From NCBI GenBank assembly GCA_011316305.1, contig SAUG01000166.1, forward strand, positions 32,900 to 96,899: 64,000 bases of DNA, in the 5' to 3' direction. This document shows positions 35,300 to 49,029 of the stretch, in pieces. Position 1 is the stretch's first letter; every line of letters begins with the position of its first letter. The DNA is from Rusavskia elegans. Lineage: Eukaryota > Ascomycota > Lecanoromycetes > Teloschistales > Teloschistaceae. The translations under genes and the position numbers were made by a program. Under the pieces are notes generated by a model. The model was not told where the DNA came from and did not search any database. It worked only from the letters and a program-made list of their open reading frames with translations.

Positions 35300-38200
35300 T
35301 ATAGTTATAAATCTAGAATTAAAATAATAGCGATTTCCTATCTATAATAAAATAATATAAAATAAATAGACGGGGATAAAATAGTTAACCTACTTTAGTA
35401 TTAACTTACCGGTAGTCTTTATTTATATATTATAGGCTAAAAAGTATATATTAGTATATATAATATAAATTACCGCCGTAAATATAAAATCTATTAATAA
35501 TACTATTATATAGGCAGGAACTAATAGCGTCGATAAAAATAAAGATAACGAAAATATATAATAGACCGAATTATTAATTCTAGAATCTATATATAAAAAG
35601 ATCGAGATTTATAATATATATTTAGTAGATTCTTTATCGCTATTTAAAAATACCGATTATATAATCGAATTAAATAGAAAAAATCTACTATATAGTCTAA
35701 TTTATAGTCTATTTAAATATAAATTCGATAAGCTATAGAATTATCTAAATAGTATTTTAAAAAAAGGCTAGATTTATTATTTAATATTTTTTATAGAAAT
35801 TCTAATCTTTTTTATATTAAAGAAAGATAGTAGTTTTCGTATATACGTTAACTATAGAAATTTTAATAAAGTAATAATTAAGAACCGTTATCTTTTATTT
35901 CTTATTTCTAAAATCCTAAATCGATTATCTAAAATAAAGTATACTTTTCTAAATATAATATTAAAAATACCTATAATCGAATTAGAATTAAAAAGGATAA
36001 TAAATAGAAGACCGTATTTTATATAAAATATAGATATTTTAAATATTTTATTATATCTTTCGATTTTATTAATATATCTATAATATTTTAAATCTATATT
36101 AATAGAGTTTTAAAAAAACTAGTTAATATTTACTATATAGTCTACCTAGATAATATTTTAATTTTCTCTAATTTAAAAAAAGAATATTAGAAATATATTA
36201 AATAGATTATTTAAAGATTTCGTAATATATAGCTATATTTTAACTTTAAGAAATATATTTTTAGTATTAAAACTATAGAGTTTTTAGGTTTTATTATATC
36301 TATTAAAGATATTTCGATAGATCTAGAGCGAATAATAACTATTAAAAAATAGCCGGTCCTGAAAATTTACTAGAAAATATAGGTTTTTTTAAAGTTTATA
36401 AACTTCTACTAGCGCTTTATTTACTAGTATTTTCGGATTATAATATTTCTAATAAGTTTACTCGTAAGGAATATAGCCGGAAAAAAGTCGGAATCGCTTT
36501 ACTAGATTATTAGAATCTAAAAGGCTTTTAAAGAATTAAAATACGCTTTCGATACCGCTAGAATATTATAGTACTTTAATCTAAAAAAAGAAATCTATAT
36601 AAAAACTAATACTTCTAGAACCGGATTAGCTAAAATTATATTTTAATCTAATAAAAATAGTCGCTAATATCTAGTTATATTCTAGTCGAAAAAGATAATT
36701 CCTACTAAATATAATTATAAAATATATAATACCGAATTACTCGCTATTATTAAAGTTTTTAAATAATAGAAAAATTATTTTAAAGGCGCGAAATATATAG
36801 TAAAAGTCTAGATAGATTATAATAATCTTTAGAATTTTATAAAAATTAAAGAACTTAATATTTAATAATATTACTAGGTTATTAAATTAGCTACTATAGA
36901 TTTTAATATTTTCTATTATTTTAAAAAAACTAAACTAGTTAATCCGCTTTCTAGAAGGCCGGATTATAAAGATATTAATTTTTAAACCTAGATAATACTA
37001 CCTATATTTTAACGGAAGTTATATTTTACTAGCTATAAACTAAATAGCGAACCGATTTCTATATAGAAGATTCGAATTAATTACGCTTTATACGGGCGTA
37101 TAACTAGAAGGCCTAAAAAACCCTTTATAAAATCTAAAAACTTTAAAGATAATAGAATTAACTTTCTACTACTAAATAAAAGACGTGATATATTTTATAT
37201 ATCGAGATTACTTCCCAGTATAATAGGCTGCCGATACGGTAGTAATAGATTAATAATAACTATCTCCGATAAAAAATATAATAATAGAATAAACTCTATT
37301 ACTAGAAATATATACTATAGCCTAGATATCCTATATTAAATATCGTAGAAGGCTACTATTAATAAAACGACTTATAGTAAAATAACTCCTAGTATACGCG
37401 ATATATTTATCTAGCTTTAAACTCGGAACGCCGATATTTAAAAGCGTTTATAGACTATTTAGTATAAATCGAAAAAAAAAGCCGGGCTATAGAATATAGA
37501 AATAGAGACTAGTTTTCTTTTTTATAAAAAATCTTTATATATATCCGAAGACGAGGTACTATATATAGAATTTCTAGTAAAATATTATAATAACTTTATA
37601 GCTAGATATTTTAGATATTAGTATATATTATTACTTATTCGTTATAGCTATAGCTAGCCGAAATTACTAGAATATATTAAAAAGTATATAGAAATATATA
37701 ATATCTATTAACGAGTTAAAGTCTATAGATATAAGCTATATAGGAAGTTTTAATATCTTCTATACCCTATATAATTATAGAAGGAAATAGTAATAGATTT
37801 TATTACTAAATTACTATCTATTCGATACTTTTAAAGTATAGTAGATTTAGTATTTTTAGCTGTCGATCGATTTATTATAATAGTAAAATATATCTTTTAT
37901 TATAAAATAATTAATATAAAAAATTTTATAGAATTTATTATCGATAAACTTTAATATAAAGAATTTATTTCTAATAGAATTATTAGTAATAGAGGCTTGC
38001 TATTTATAAGCGAATTCTAGTCGGAAGTCTACTATTATCTAAAAATTAAACGTCGTTTAAATATTATATTTAATCTTTAAATAAATAGATAGACTAAAAA
38101 ATAGAATTAGTTACTAGAATATTATCTAAAAGTATATATTTATAAAAAATAGAAAAACTAGACTAAACTTTTATTTTTAGCTAAATTTACTAATAATAAT

Positions 38201-38900
38201 AGCGAATATAATATTATAAAGATAACTTTTTTTAAAATATTTATAGACTATAATCTAGATATAACGTTTAAAGGTATTAAAGATAATATTATAGAAAGGG
38301 AAATAGTAAATATAAAGATACTAGTAGTAAAAAAAAAAGTCGTAAAATTATAAAAAATATATAAATCGATATAAATAAATTAGAATAAAGTTTAGATAAA
38401 TTAGGCTAAATACTATAATAAAAAAAATTAATTAATAGAATATAAAATTAGTAATTTAGTATTATTATCTATAAAGAATCTAAAGTTTAAATAATTAAAA
38501 AAGATTACCTCTAAATTCGTAGGACTATATTAGATTTCGAAATGTATAGGCTTTTAAATTTACCGATTAGTTCTTTTAATTAGATTAAAAATCTATAATA
38601 TCTTTTATATATCTTTATTAGAAAGATTTTCTCGCTATTAAAATAGTAAACTACTAGAATACCCGTTATCGAATTTTATTAATAATAAAAAGGAATAAAA
38701 AATAGAAGCTATTTTAGATAAAAAATTTATAAAATCTAAAATAGGCGAAGAACTAAAGGCGGAATATTTAATTAAATAGGCTAGTTAGCTAAAAATATAT
38801 AATTTCTAGCAGCTATAAAAAGACTTTAAAAATATTTAGAAATTTATTAAAGTATATAATTAGAATAACCTTCTAATAAAAAAGTATAAACTAGAACGTA
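35300..38900 (+). pseudogene. pol relic of B2 (RT, RNase H, integrase, chromodomain)
   Basis: Read through stops on the plus strand: RT at about 35800-36170 (TYNRIRIKKD, KYRYFKYFIISFDFINIS, VNIYYIVYLDNIL, the eroded YLDDIL); RNase H at about 36560-36950 (KTNTSRTGLAKI, YNTELLAIIKVFK); integrase at about 37650-38300 (IDFITKLLS, ISNRGLLFISEF, a QTDGQ-like eroded box near 38080); chromodomain at about 38690-38850 (IEAILDKKFIKSKIGEELKA then EYLIK). The C-terminal chromodomain assigns it to the chromovirus clade, which targets heterochromatin. Confidence 0.82.
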
Positions 38901-39446
38901 ATAAAAAAAAAGTAGAATTTAATAGAAGTAAATTATAATTATAGGCGTTAGACGTTTATAGAGTATATATATAATATATATATCTGGAAATAGATTTATA
39001 GTTAATAAATTCTTTTAAATTATTCTATAGAATCTATAATACCAAGGACTTTATTTACTATAATATAGATTATATATTTTAGTCTTTAGATATTTCCGGC
39101 GCCTTCGAAGCTACGCGTAAAAGAGTTAATAGAGACTATAATAGAATAATAGGCGAGAGAGTTAGTAGAAACTATAATAGAGCTACTAGCGATAAAATTT
39201 TCTCCTTTTCTTTAATAATATATAGGGGGATTGCTAGATATAAATCGTTATTATTATAGTTATCGAACGCGCGGAAAATATTACTAAAAAGCGCTATTAA
39301 AAGAGGTATTATTTTATACGAAAAAATCTTAATTACGGATATAGACTGCTCGATCTTTAGTATTAGATATCCTATTATAGGCGTTCGAGTCGGAGCGGGA
39401 CTATTATTCGAAAGTATTTAAACGGTACTAGAAGAGGATATATAGT

Positions 39447-39856
39447 TGTAACGTCCCTATACGTTAAAGGGCGTTACGTTCGAGTCTAGCTACAACCGTA
39501 GGCGTAGTCCGAGCTACTAAATAGTAAAGGAATTCTAGTATAGATTATTATAATTAATTCTATATAGCTATAAAGATACGGTTATAATATTATAAAGTAT
39601 TTATATTATATAGATAATTAAAAAAAGAATAGTAGAAATATATTTAATAATTATATTAATAACTAATAAAAGAAGCTATTTAAAAAAAGTAAGGAATAAT
39701 ATATATAATAAAAATAGCCGATAGTACCGATAGGTAACTATTTACTAAAAGCCTCTATATAAAAGTCGATAATAGTAGCTATAGATAGTTATATTTATTA
39801 AACTCGTTTATAAAACTAATCTTCTAGTATACTTCTATAGAATTATAAATATAATA
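39447..39856 (-). repeat. 3' LTR of C2
   Basis: About 410 bp; begins tgtaacgtccctatacgtta, the least eroded copy of this LTR start in the window. Confidence 0.86.
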
Positions 39857-40689
39857 TTGCCCTTTTTATATCGCTTTTTATCTAGTTCTTCCGTCTATAA
39901 AATCTTTAAAATCTAACTTTCTTTTATCTTCTTTTTTTTTTTTTAATATTATTATTATATATTCTCGAAAAAATAATTATTTAAAATCTTTCTATCGAAT
40001 TTAATTAAAAGATATTATTATACTTTTTTCTTATAGTTTTTATATTTATAATCCTTTAAAAAAATATAAGATTAAAGTAGATAGTAATATTTATAGCGAA
40101 TATACTCGGGCCTAGAAGTCCTATAGTTTTTTAATTTCTAATATAATTTATATATCCGCTTTTTTTTTATATATATATTTTCCTTTCTAATATATCTAAA
40201 GAAATATTTTAAAAATAAAAAGAATAAACTTCGTTCTAATATTAGAAATATTTTTAATAAATATATCGAGGCGAATTATATATTAAGTCTTTTTTAAATT
40301 CTAAAAAGGAAATTTATAATTAGTATTTTATTTAAAAATCGGATTTCCGCTATTTTTTTAGAGAATAAAAGTATTTTATTATTTATTACCGCGTTTTAAA
40401 TAAATATAAAAGTAATTTTCTCGTTTAGAAATAATATATCCTATCTTATTTTAATAAATTTAATAATCTAGTTATATTCTATTTCTTTATTAGTTTTATA
40501 TTAGCCGTATAAAAGATATCTATTAAATCTATTCCTAGTTTCGATTTAAATAATTCAAATCGGTTTTTAAAAGAATTCGATTTTTCTTTACCTCTAGAAA
40601 TATCGGGGTAATAAAAGAGTATCTAGTTGAAAATTCCTTTATATTCTATTATTAACTTCTAAATTATATACTAATATCATAAATTATAT

Positions 40690-42370
40690 TTAGATCTTCC
40701 GATATTTCTATTAATTTTTATTTTTTAATAACTATTTTATTCTAAAATAATAAAGTTAGAAACTATTTATCTCTTAGTTATATATTTAGTATAGGGTCTA
40801 GAATTCCTTTTTTTAGATATTTTTCTAGTTCGAGTATAGAATTATATTCGACTTTTTTTTATTTATTTAATAATACTTTTATAGATTTTTTTTATATCTT
40901 TTATCTATAATTTCTAGATTATTTTCTAGATTTTATTATATTTTAGCGCTAATTATAAAAGTAAATAGTAGTATTTTTTCTAGATCTTTATTTCCTATAT
41001 CTTATTCCTTTTTTTAAAAAAGGTTATTAATTTCTTTAATTTAGTTATAATCTATATTAGATATAATATCTAGTTTTTTATATAGAAGGTTTTTATATAT
41101 AAAAAGATATATTATCTATAGTTCTATTTTTCTTCCGACTATACTTTTTTATACCGGTATTCCGGTAATAGATTCTTTCTATTCGTTTCTAAATACGATA
41201 TACTATCGATTACTTTCGATTATTATAAAATTTAAAATTCCGATAAATCTATTTTTTATTTTAATTTCTATTCCTATAATTTTATTATTTTATTATTAAA
41301 GTATTTTAATATATTTCTAGATTTATCTATATAGTCTTTTTATAATTTTATTTTCCTTTTTTATATTTACTAAAGCTATAGTTTTATAACCTCTAATTTT
41401 ATTTTTAAATACTATTATAAAAGGTTTTTCGATTTTATATAATTTAAATTCTAATATTAGCTTCTATTTCACTTTTTTTAATTTTTTAAAGTACTATTCT
41501 ATACTTTTTTAATCCGATAGATAGATAAAATAATTATTATTATAATAGATTATCTAATTTTTAATTATATATTTTCTAGTTTTTTTTCCGGATAATTTTT
41601 TTATTATTTTAAATTAATACTCGGTTATTTCTATTACTTTTTTAATTAGATAATTCTTTTTAAAATATCCTATATTTCTATATAAATAATAAACTTTAGT
41701 CTATAATCTTTTATTTTCGATAATATTAAATTTTATTAGATCTTTTTTAGATTATTTTTTAATAGATCCTATTTTATTAATCGCCTATTTATCTAGGTAT
41801 ATTTTATACTATTTAGTATTAATTCTAGTTACTATTTTAATAAAGGACGCTAGCGAATCTAGTTTTTTAATTATTTTTATAGTTTCTTTAATTTTTATAT
41901 AGAGTCTTTTATAGAAATAGGCTTTTAAAGCTAAATATTTCTTGTCTATTTTATATACTAATATTCTAAACTAAATAGTATAAATAGCTACCGACTTTTA
42001 TTACTTTAAAACTATTAGTTTCCTTTCTATTATTCTATTTTTATTATTATTTCTAAAAGCTTTTTTTATAACTATAATTAGATTATTAAAAGTATAGAAA
42101 ATTTATAATATTTTATTTTCTTTTTAATTTTCCGGATTATTAAAATAGTCTTCTATATAGAGTTAAATCTAATTAAAAGCTACTTTTTCTAGATATAATA
42201 TTATAAATAGAACTTTAATTATTTTATATAGAAATTAGTTTATATATAATATAAAGTAGATATTTATCTAGGTAAATTAAAGTTTTAAAGATTTTTTATA
42301 TTTTTTATAGATATTAGATATAGCTATTTAAATAGTATTACTTCGATCTATAGAGTAGGATAATAAAACT
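40690..42370 (-). pseudogene. gag relic of element C2
   Basis: Reverse-strand counterpart of the C1 and C3 gag relics. It aligns with C1 along its full length and is heavily interrupted by stops. Confidence 0.6.
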
Positions 42371-42390
42371 AATATAGTAAATTATTAGAA

Positions 42391-42801
42391 TATATTATCT
42401 CTATATATTAAAAGGCGTTATATTTAAACCTAGCTATAGCTATAGATATAGTCTAAGCTATTAAATAGTAAAAAAGTCCTAGTATAATTTATTATAACTA
42501 ATTCTATATAGCTATAAAAGTATAATTATAATATTATAAAACGTCTATATTATATAAGTAATTAAAAAGAAAATAGAAGAAATATATTTAATAATTATAT
42601 TAATAACTAACGAAAAAAACTATTTAATAGGAATAAAGAACGATATATATAGTAAAAATAGCCGATAATACCGATAAATAGCTATCCGTTAAAAGTTTCT
42701 ATATAGAGGTCGGCTATAGTAGCTATAGGCGGCTATAGTTAATTAGACTCGCTTATATAGCCAATCTTCCAGCGTGCCTCTATAGAATCGTGGACGTAAC
42801 A
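42391..42801 (-). repeat. 5' LTR of C2
   Basis: 411 bp; the outer 90 bp are almost unmutated and nearly identical to the outer end of the C1 5' LTR. Confidence 0.86.
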
Positions 42802-42806
42802 ATAGT

Positions 42807-44316
42807 ATTTATATCGTCTAGTAACCGGAGATACTATAATCCGGAATATATTCGATAATTCTATAGTAACGTGTTAGCGATTTACTACCTCGCGTAGAAT
42901 ATTATAGAGTTATCTAAAGATTTTAGACCGAAGGTCGGACGTAATATAGTAATAGAACGGAATACTATAGTAGATATCTATACTGCCGCCGGGGTACTAG
43001 TAATATCTACCCCGAAAGGTAGAAGTCCAGATACTACCGGCGGGGCGGAATTCTCGCGATAAAAGATAAATAGAAATAGTAAACGCGAAAGGAAACCGAA
43101 GTTTTAAAAAAAAAAATTAAAAATAATAGTAGCCCGCTACGTCTAGTATTTATAAAATCTATATTCTAAAGTAGCTAGTTTTGTCTATATAGTTTTATTT
43201 TCTTAAACTAGAATTTAATTAGCGTATTTATACGTATCTAGGCGCTTAAAGGTAGAGTTTAACGTCGCCGCGAAGTAGTTAAAGGTTGTAAACGCCTATA
43301 TAAAATTATATAATATCGTATTAAATAAAGAAATATACTTATAAATATTAGTAATATTTAAAATAAACTTCCTTATAAATTTATAGTTATTAAAGGAAAG
43401 TTCTTTTTTATTCTAAACCGTAAACCGGTAAATACTTATTATTTATTTTATAGCCGAGTCGAAAGAATAAAGTATCTATTATAGTTAGCTTTAAACTAAT
43501 ATAATAGAGGTAACTATATCGTTTTATAGTCGGATAGGCCTTTCCTATCTTTTCTATAATTAGAATAAATATTAGTAAAATAGTTTTTCGAATATTTAAA
43601 AATAGAATATAAACGATTTATATTATTATAATCGCTAGTCGTTTAGCGTAAATATCTAATAGAAAATAGGAAAGATATATCTATATATATAAAAGTAAAG
43701 AACTTATATAAATAGCGAAAAAATATTCGAATAAATAAAATATAGGAAATTGAAATTCCTACTAAATAAAATATTACTATATTATTACTAGCGCGTTAGA
43801 ACCGTATCGTTTCGAATATTTATTTACTATTTAGGATCCTCGAATATTTATATTAGATTCGGGTTCGATTATATTTATTAGAACTTTTATCTAGTATTAT
43901 TTATAAGCTATATATATATAGATACGTAAACTTTATATATATCTACAGGTATAGAGTACCCTTTTAAAAGTATAAGTTAAAGTAACGTTATATCGTTTAT
44001 TTAACGATACTATAGTATAGTAGTTAGTATTTCTAGCCGTAATTACAATCGTATTTCGTTAATTAAAAAATCTATATTCGATTTATAATAGTACCTTTTC
44101 TTTTTAACTTTATCCTAGTATATATCTATATAACTAAGATATAGTTATATATAAAAGAGAGACCGATTATAATAATAGCTAAAAAATAACTTTTTTTTTA
44201 TCTTTTTTAACTTTTATAGCGAACTATAAAGTTAATAGATTTATTTATTAAATACTATAAATATAAAGATAGATATAATATAATATTAAAGACAATATAG
44301 CTAAAAGAAAAGTAAT
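42807..44316 (+). other. 3' region of B2 after the C2 insertion, no recognised domain
   Basis: It aligns with 20530-22100 of B1 (reverse orientation), so it belongs to the element. Pieces with preserved CG-rich sequence (42980-43100) and coding-like stretches occur on the plus strand, but I recognise no family. Chromoviruses normally end soon after the chromodomain, so this extra part of about 2 kb is unexplained. Confidence 0.5.
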
Positions 44317-44555
44317 TATAAAGCGCTAGACGCGTTATATAGATTCTAGAAATATAATTAAAACGTTTAGAAACGAAGCTTGCCGCCTAGTTGCTAAAAC
44401 GTCGTTAGCGTATCGGATTTCGATTCTTCCCCGCTTTCTTCCTTCCTTTATTACTAGGCTATACCCCAGTCTTTCTGGGGTATAAATTAGTTCTATAATA
44501 AACCTTTCGTCTGGTCTACAATCGTGCACTGCTTTAGAAATACACCTATTTTACA
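44317..44555 (+). repeat. 3' LTR of B2
   Basis: Begins tataaagcgctagacgcg and ends cctattttaca. Its right half keeps CA/TG (tctggtctacaatcgtgcac), so a 64-codon frame survives by chance on the minus strand. A purine-rich ctaaaagaaaagtaat lies just upstream, a probable polypurine tract. Confidence 0.87.
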
Positions 44556-44665
44556 GCTTTCGAAAGATTCGAACTTCCGATCCGCCGGATTAATTCCGCT
44601 AACTCCGAAATAGAACGTTGGATTCGTTAGATCGCCAAATCACGTAGTTTCTACCACTGCGCCAA
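44556..44665 (-). repeat. tRNA-like/SINE-like repeat, copy 2, head
   Basis: On the minus strand it has tggcgcagtggtag (A-box-like, near 44665) and, about 90 nt further, ggaagttcgaatctttc (B-box-like). The latter can fold as a T-arm (GGAAG/CTTTC). It aligns with 19735-19862. A box distance of this size would fit a tRNA with an intron or a long variable arm, but no clean acceptor or anticodon stem could be drawn, so it is called tRNA-like only. Confidence 0.5.
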
Positions 44666-46089
44666 TTTTATAGATTCGCTTTTTTTTTTGTTGATAATTA
44701 TAGTACGATCGGCTTTTTTTAAAATAAATAATTTATAAAAAAGTATTTATAGTAATATAAAAATATTAGAAAATATTCGAAAATAATATCTAGATAGTCT
44801 GGCTACTTCGATACGGGTTCCCGTCGGTACTATAGAAACCCGACCCGAGTTTTAGCGAGTCGGTTCGACCCGACCTACTAAACGGTTCGGGTCGGTTCCT
44901 AATATTAGAATTAAGAATCGGGTTAAATTATAAAATAGAAACTAATAGGAACTCGATCCGATCCGACTTATAATTATATTAGATAGTCGAATATAAAAGT
45001 AATTATAGGTAATATAAAATAGTAATATATTCTATTTAATACTAGCTTATATAATAGTTACCTATAAATATTAGTTTATATACTAGTATAATATAAATAG
45101 TATTATCTTCTTCTAAATAATTTTATAGATATATATTTTTTCCCTAGAACTTTTAATTCTTCTAAATTTATTATAGACTAGCTATTATTATATATCCGGC
45201 TATACCTCTAGATTCTATATTAACCTTTTAATAAACTAGGCGTCTTTTTACTAAATAGTAATATACTTAGTATAGATTATAGCTAGTTAATAATCTATTA
45301 AAAATAAATATAGTCGGATATATATAGTAATATAGTAAAGTAATATATTTATCTATTAGGAAAATAATTATATATCTATTTATTATATTCTATAAAACTA
45401 CTAACGTTATATTTTATATCCTATCGATTCCTTTATTTATATTTCTAGTAGCGACGTCGGTAAGGATTTCGCGATATAGTCTAGTAAAAGGTACTTTAGA
45501 AATAAGAGGTTCGAAGCTCTTCTAGTATCTATAGATTTCTTAAAAAGCGACAGTTCTAGGCTTCTATTTATATTTCTTTCGATAGATTATTAGCTAGACT
45601 ATTTAGAATATATTATCCTAGAGTATTACCGGTACTATAATATTATAAGATTTTCTTTTATTTTTCCTTTTATTTTTTCCGATTCTATTTCCTCGAGTCT
45701 TCGCTATATTTCTACGGGACGGAATTAATTTCTTATCTAGAATAGTTTTAGTATTATTATACGATTAATTATATTATTTTATTATATTACCTCTATTTAG
45801 ATTTATACGTGCTAAATATTACGCTACGACGAATAAAAGAAACGAAAGACTAATAATAAAATAAAGTATAATACGGTACGGTATATAATATATTAATATT
45901 TTATTATAGTAGTTAATTATTAAAGAATAGTAGATTAGAAATAAAATAAAGGTAATCGTCGGCTATACTACGGCTAGAGGGTTAGAGTTTTAAACGAGCC
46001 TATATATTTCTATAAACTTCTAGCGTATTCTACTACTATAATATATAGAGTTTTTAGATAAATCTATAGCTACTAATTATATTATTCTA

Positions 46090-47080
46090 CTATATTATTT
46101 AGTATACTATCTACTATATCTAAATTAAAACCGCTATCTACGAAACCTAAATTAGTTATAAGCTATAAACGCGGTAAAAAGTAGTCCGATACCGAATATA
46201 AATTTTATAAGAAATAGAGTACGGACTATACTACGATATATAAATATTTTAAGAAATTTAAAGGAACTAATTTCTAGAAAAGTATAGATATAGAGATAAA
46301 GGCCGTATTAGAATAAAATGCTAGAGATTAGGAAATAGACTATAGAGTTAAGAAAGGGATCTATAGTAATATAATAAAGTAAAATATACTATACTAAGTA
46401 CTAATCTATATATAGTATTATATTACGAGAACGATCTACGTATTAAAACTCTTACGGAAGCTATAAAAGAGGCGATAACTATTAAGTAGATAAAATAGGA
46501 ATAGAGCGAGGTAATATAATAGAGTAATATATCGAGTATAAATAGAGTTATCTAGTATAGGAATATTTATTTCTAATACTTTTTCTAGTCTAATATAGCT
46601 ATTAATAGTCCGAATAGAGTAATTTTAACGAAGTATATAGCTCTAATTACTAACTTTATCTAGTAACGAGTTATCTATTATACCGGCCTCTAAGAATTTT
46701 AGTCCGCTAGAGCCCTAGACTCTTTAGAGAAATAGACGGCGTTTACTAAGGAATTTGGTTATAGCGGGAATACGGCTAATAAATATATTAAGTCTTTTTA
46801 TAGAAAGGAGGATAAAAATAGCGATAATATTATTAAAGTTAATAAAAAGGATTAGGTAGTAAGAGATATACTTTTCTATACGGGATAATACTAGGTTTAG
46901 AAATAATAAAAGTTTAGTTAGAAGTATTAATTTTAATAGTTAGAATAAAGATATAGAAGAGGATAAAGATAAAGATAAAAATAAAGATAAAGATAAAGAT
47001 AAAGATAAAGATAAAGATAAAGATAAAGATAAGGATAAAGATATAAAGGCCGAAGACGAAAAGGATAAAAATATAAAAAA
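46090..47080 (+). pseudogene. Second gene relic in the hAT element, BED-like zinc finger plus charged repeat
   Basis: In one plus frame the stops are few and of the kind made by RIP (TAG, TAA). SDTEYKFYKK-x-STDYTTIYKYFKKFKG (about 46180-46265) keeps the spacing of a CxxC...HxxxxH BED-type finger if the Tyr codons derive from Cys and His. SLEK-x-TAFTKEFGYSGNTANKYIKSFYRK follows near 46730-46810, then a gataaa microsatellite encoding alternating Asp-Lys. The gene is convergent with the transposase. The function is unknown; it might be an accessory DNA-binding protein or captured host sequence. Confidence 0.45.
46966..47042. repeat. (gataaa)n microsatellite
   Basis: About thirteen near-perfect hexamers in a row. 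In the plus frame of the second hAT gene relic it would encode an Asp-Lys repeat. Confidence 0.9.
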
Positions 47081-47129
47081 GATTATTAAACTCTCTAACT
47101 AGTTACCTATATCTAGGAATAGTAGACTT

Positions 47130-48990
47130 AGATGAATATATTACTTCGATATATTACTATATTGTTAATAAAAGAATAAATTTTATCTAAATAAAATTTT
47201 TTAATATAGATTTTAATTATTAAACTAATTTAAACTCTCTTTTTATTCTAAGATAAATATAAAGAAACTAAGGTTCTAATATAAAATAAATCTGATATCT
47301 ACGTAGTAGATTTAGTAATAAATTTATAAAAGATTAATAATAGAAAATAAGAAATTAATATAATAATTTTAAATTTTTATATAATAAATACTTTAATTTT
47401 ATATTTAATTATATATTAATTATCTTTTATATTACTATCTTTATATTAAATTATAGCGAAACAATACTATTTAGAATATAATAAACAATTTCTATATAAT
47501 TAAATTAAGTTTCGAAATTTTAACTAAAATTTTATAAAAGTATATTATATAAATCTATTAGAAAAAAAGAATTAATAATTATTATTTTACTAATCTATTC
47601 GATATATTCTAACAAGGTTTTTACTATATTAAATTTTTTACTATTTAATAAACCTTTATTAAAATATAAAGTTTCTATTTAAAATATTAAATTTTTTATT
47701 TTTTTTAATTTTATTCTATTTATTAAATTATTAAAGCCTAAATTAAGTTAGTTAATCTATGAACGAATACATTAGTATATTACATAATTAAAAATAATAT
47801 ATTAATATTATAATAGCAATAATAAATATAATAATTCTAGAATATATATATTAATTTATTAAATTTATTAAAAAACTAAATTTATAAATATTTCGTTATT
47901 TAATTTACTATACTAAAAAATAGTTATATTATAAAGTAAATAGTATTGGTATAAATTCTATAATATTAAAATTTATAATTTAATTTATATTAACTAATAA
48001 ATAAATAATATTAAATAATTCCATTTAAATAATAAATATTATAAAAGAGTAGATATTTTAATATAGTTTTATAATATATTAATTTACTATTAAAATTATA
48101 GTATAGAGAGTTATTATTTTAGATATTTATATATATTTAAATTATATCTATAAATAATCTAGATTTATCTTTTAAATTTTTACCTAAATTAACGATTTAT
48201 AGATACTAATTTCTATTTATAAAAATATTATAATATAATAGATAGAAATTAGAATATTAATAATTTATATTATTAAAATTATATTATTAATTTTTATAAA
48301 AAGAAAATTTAATATAAATTTTTTTTTTATAAATTTCTTTAAATTTATTTAATTATTTTATTTAATCTATTTATTTAAAACTAAATTAATTTTTATATTT
48401 TATATTAAACTACTTTTTATATTAGTAAAATATATTTTTAATTAACTATAAAATAGAATTATTTAATATAATAAATTATAATTAAATTTATAAAATTAAA
48501 TATATTATATTTAGGTTTTTTATTATTATTTTAAAAATATAATTTAAAAAAAATCGTTATTAAAATTTTTACTAATTTCTAATCTTTTAAACTCTATTAT
48601 ATAAATTTTAATCTATAGATTAAACTTAATATTATTAAAATTTAATGTAGAAATAAATAATTTAATTTATTTAATTATTTCTATTAACTAAAATAAACTA
48701 TTTTTCAGCTATACCGTTTATATTAGTCTTTAATTCTAGGAAATATATAAAAAAAAAGGTTTTTAAATTTATAAATAATTTAATTTAATTATTTAATCTA
48801 TTTTTATATAAATTATTAGATTAATTAATTAAATAGGTTTAATAGAATATTTTTTATTTAAATCTTTAGAAGACTAAACTATTTAAAATTTAATATTTAA
48901 ATATACGAAATCTTAGAAATAGGTATTAATTCTTTAAGCTAAAGAATATTTAGATTAATCTATTTAAAATACTCCTAAACTCCTTTTTAA
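47130..48990. other. Extremely AT-rich block inside the hAT element
   Basis: GC content drops well below the rest of the island here and even CG becomes rare. No terminal repeat pair or protein relic was recognised. It could be a separate, older insertion or the gene-free 3' region between the two convergent genes. Confidence 0.4.
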
Positions 48991-49029
48991 AGAGATTTTA
49001 TTTTCTAGATAGAACTCTATTTTCTAGTT

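Larger units (their letters stand above)
39447..42801 (-). mobile_element. Gag-only LTR retrotransposon C2, nested in B2
   Basis: LTRs at 39447-39856 and 42391-42801 are flanked by a perfect duplication atagt (39442-39446, 42802-42806). The left end tgtaacgtccctatacg and the right end gaatcgtggacgtaaca are nearly intact. The internal 2.5 kb aligns with C1. It sits in the 3' non-coding part of B2, whose sequence resumes at 42807. Confidence 0.88.
32727..44555 (+). mobile_element. Chromovirus-type Ty3 LTR retrotransposon B2, with nested insertions
   Basis: LTRs of about 239 bp lie at 32727-32965 and 44317-44555. The flanking pentamers acctt and gcttt are consistent with one ancestral 5-bp duplication altered by one G-to-A and one C-to-T change. 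The plus strand encodes gag, RT, RNase H, integrase and chromodomain relics. Subtracting the nested solo LTR (33703-34093) and element C2 (39447-42801), each with its 5-bp duplication, leaves about 8.07 kb, almost the length of B1 (8119 bp). Confidence 0.88.

Noticed and set aside
44335..44529. 64-codon minus-strand gene
   Set aside because: It lies entirely inside the 3' LTR of B2; the frame survives because part of this LTR escaped RIP.
44556..44665. Functional tRNA gene
   Set aside because: A- and B-box-like motifs are present but no complete acceptor or anticodon stem could be drawn, and a related copy is embedded in another repeat.
46966..47042. CRISPR-like array
   Set aside because: It is a simple hexamer microsatellite without spacers; no CRISPR array is expected or seen in this eukaryotic sequence.
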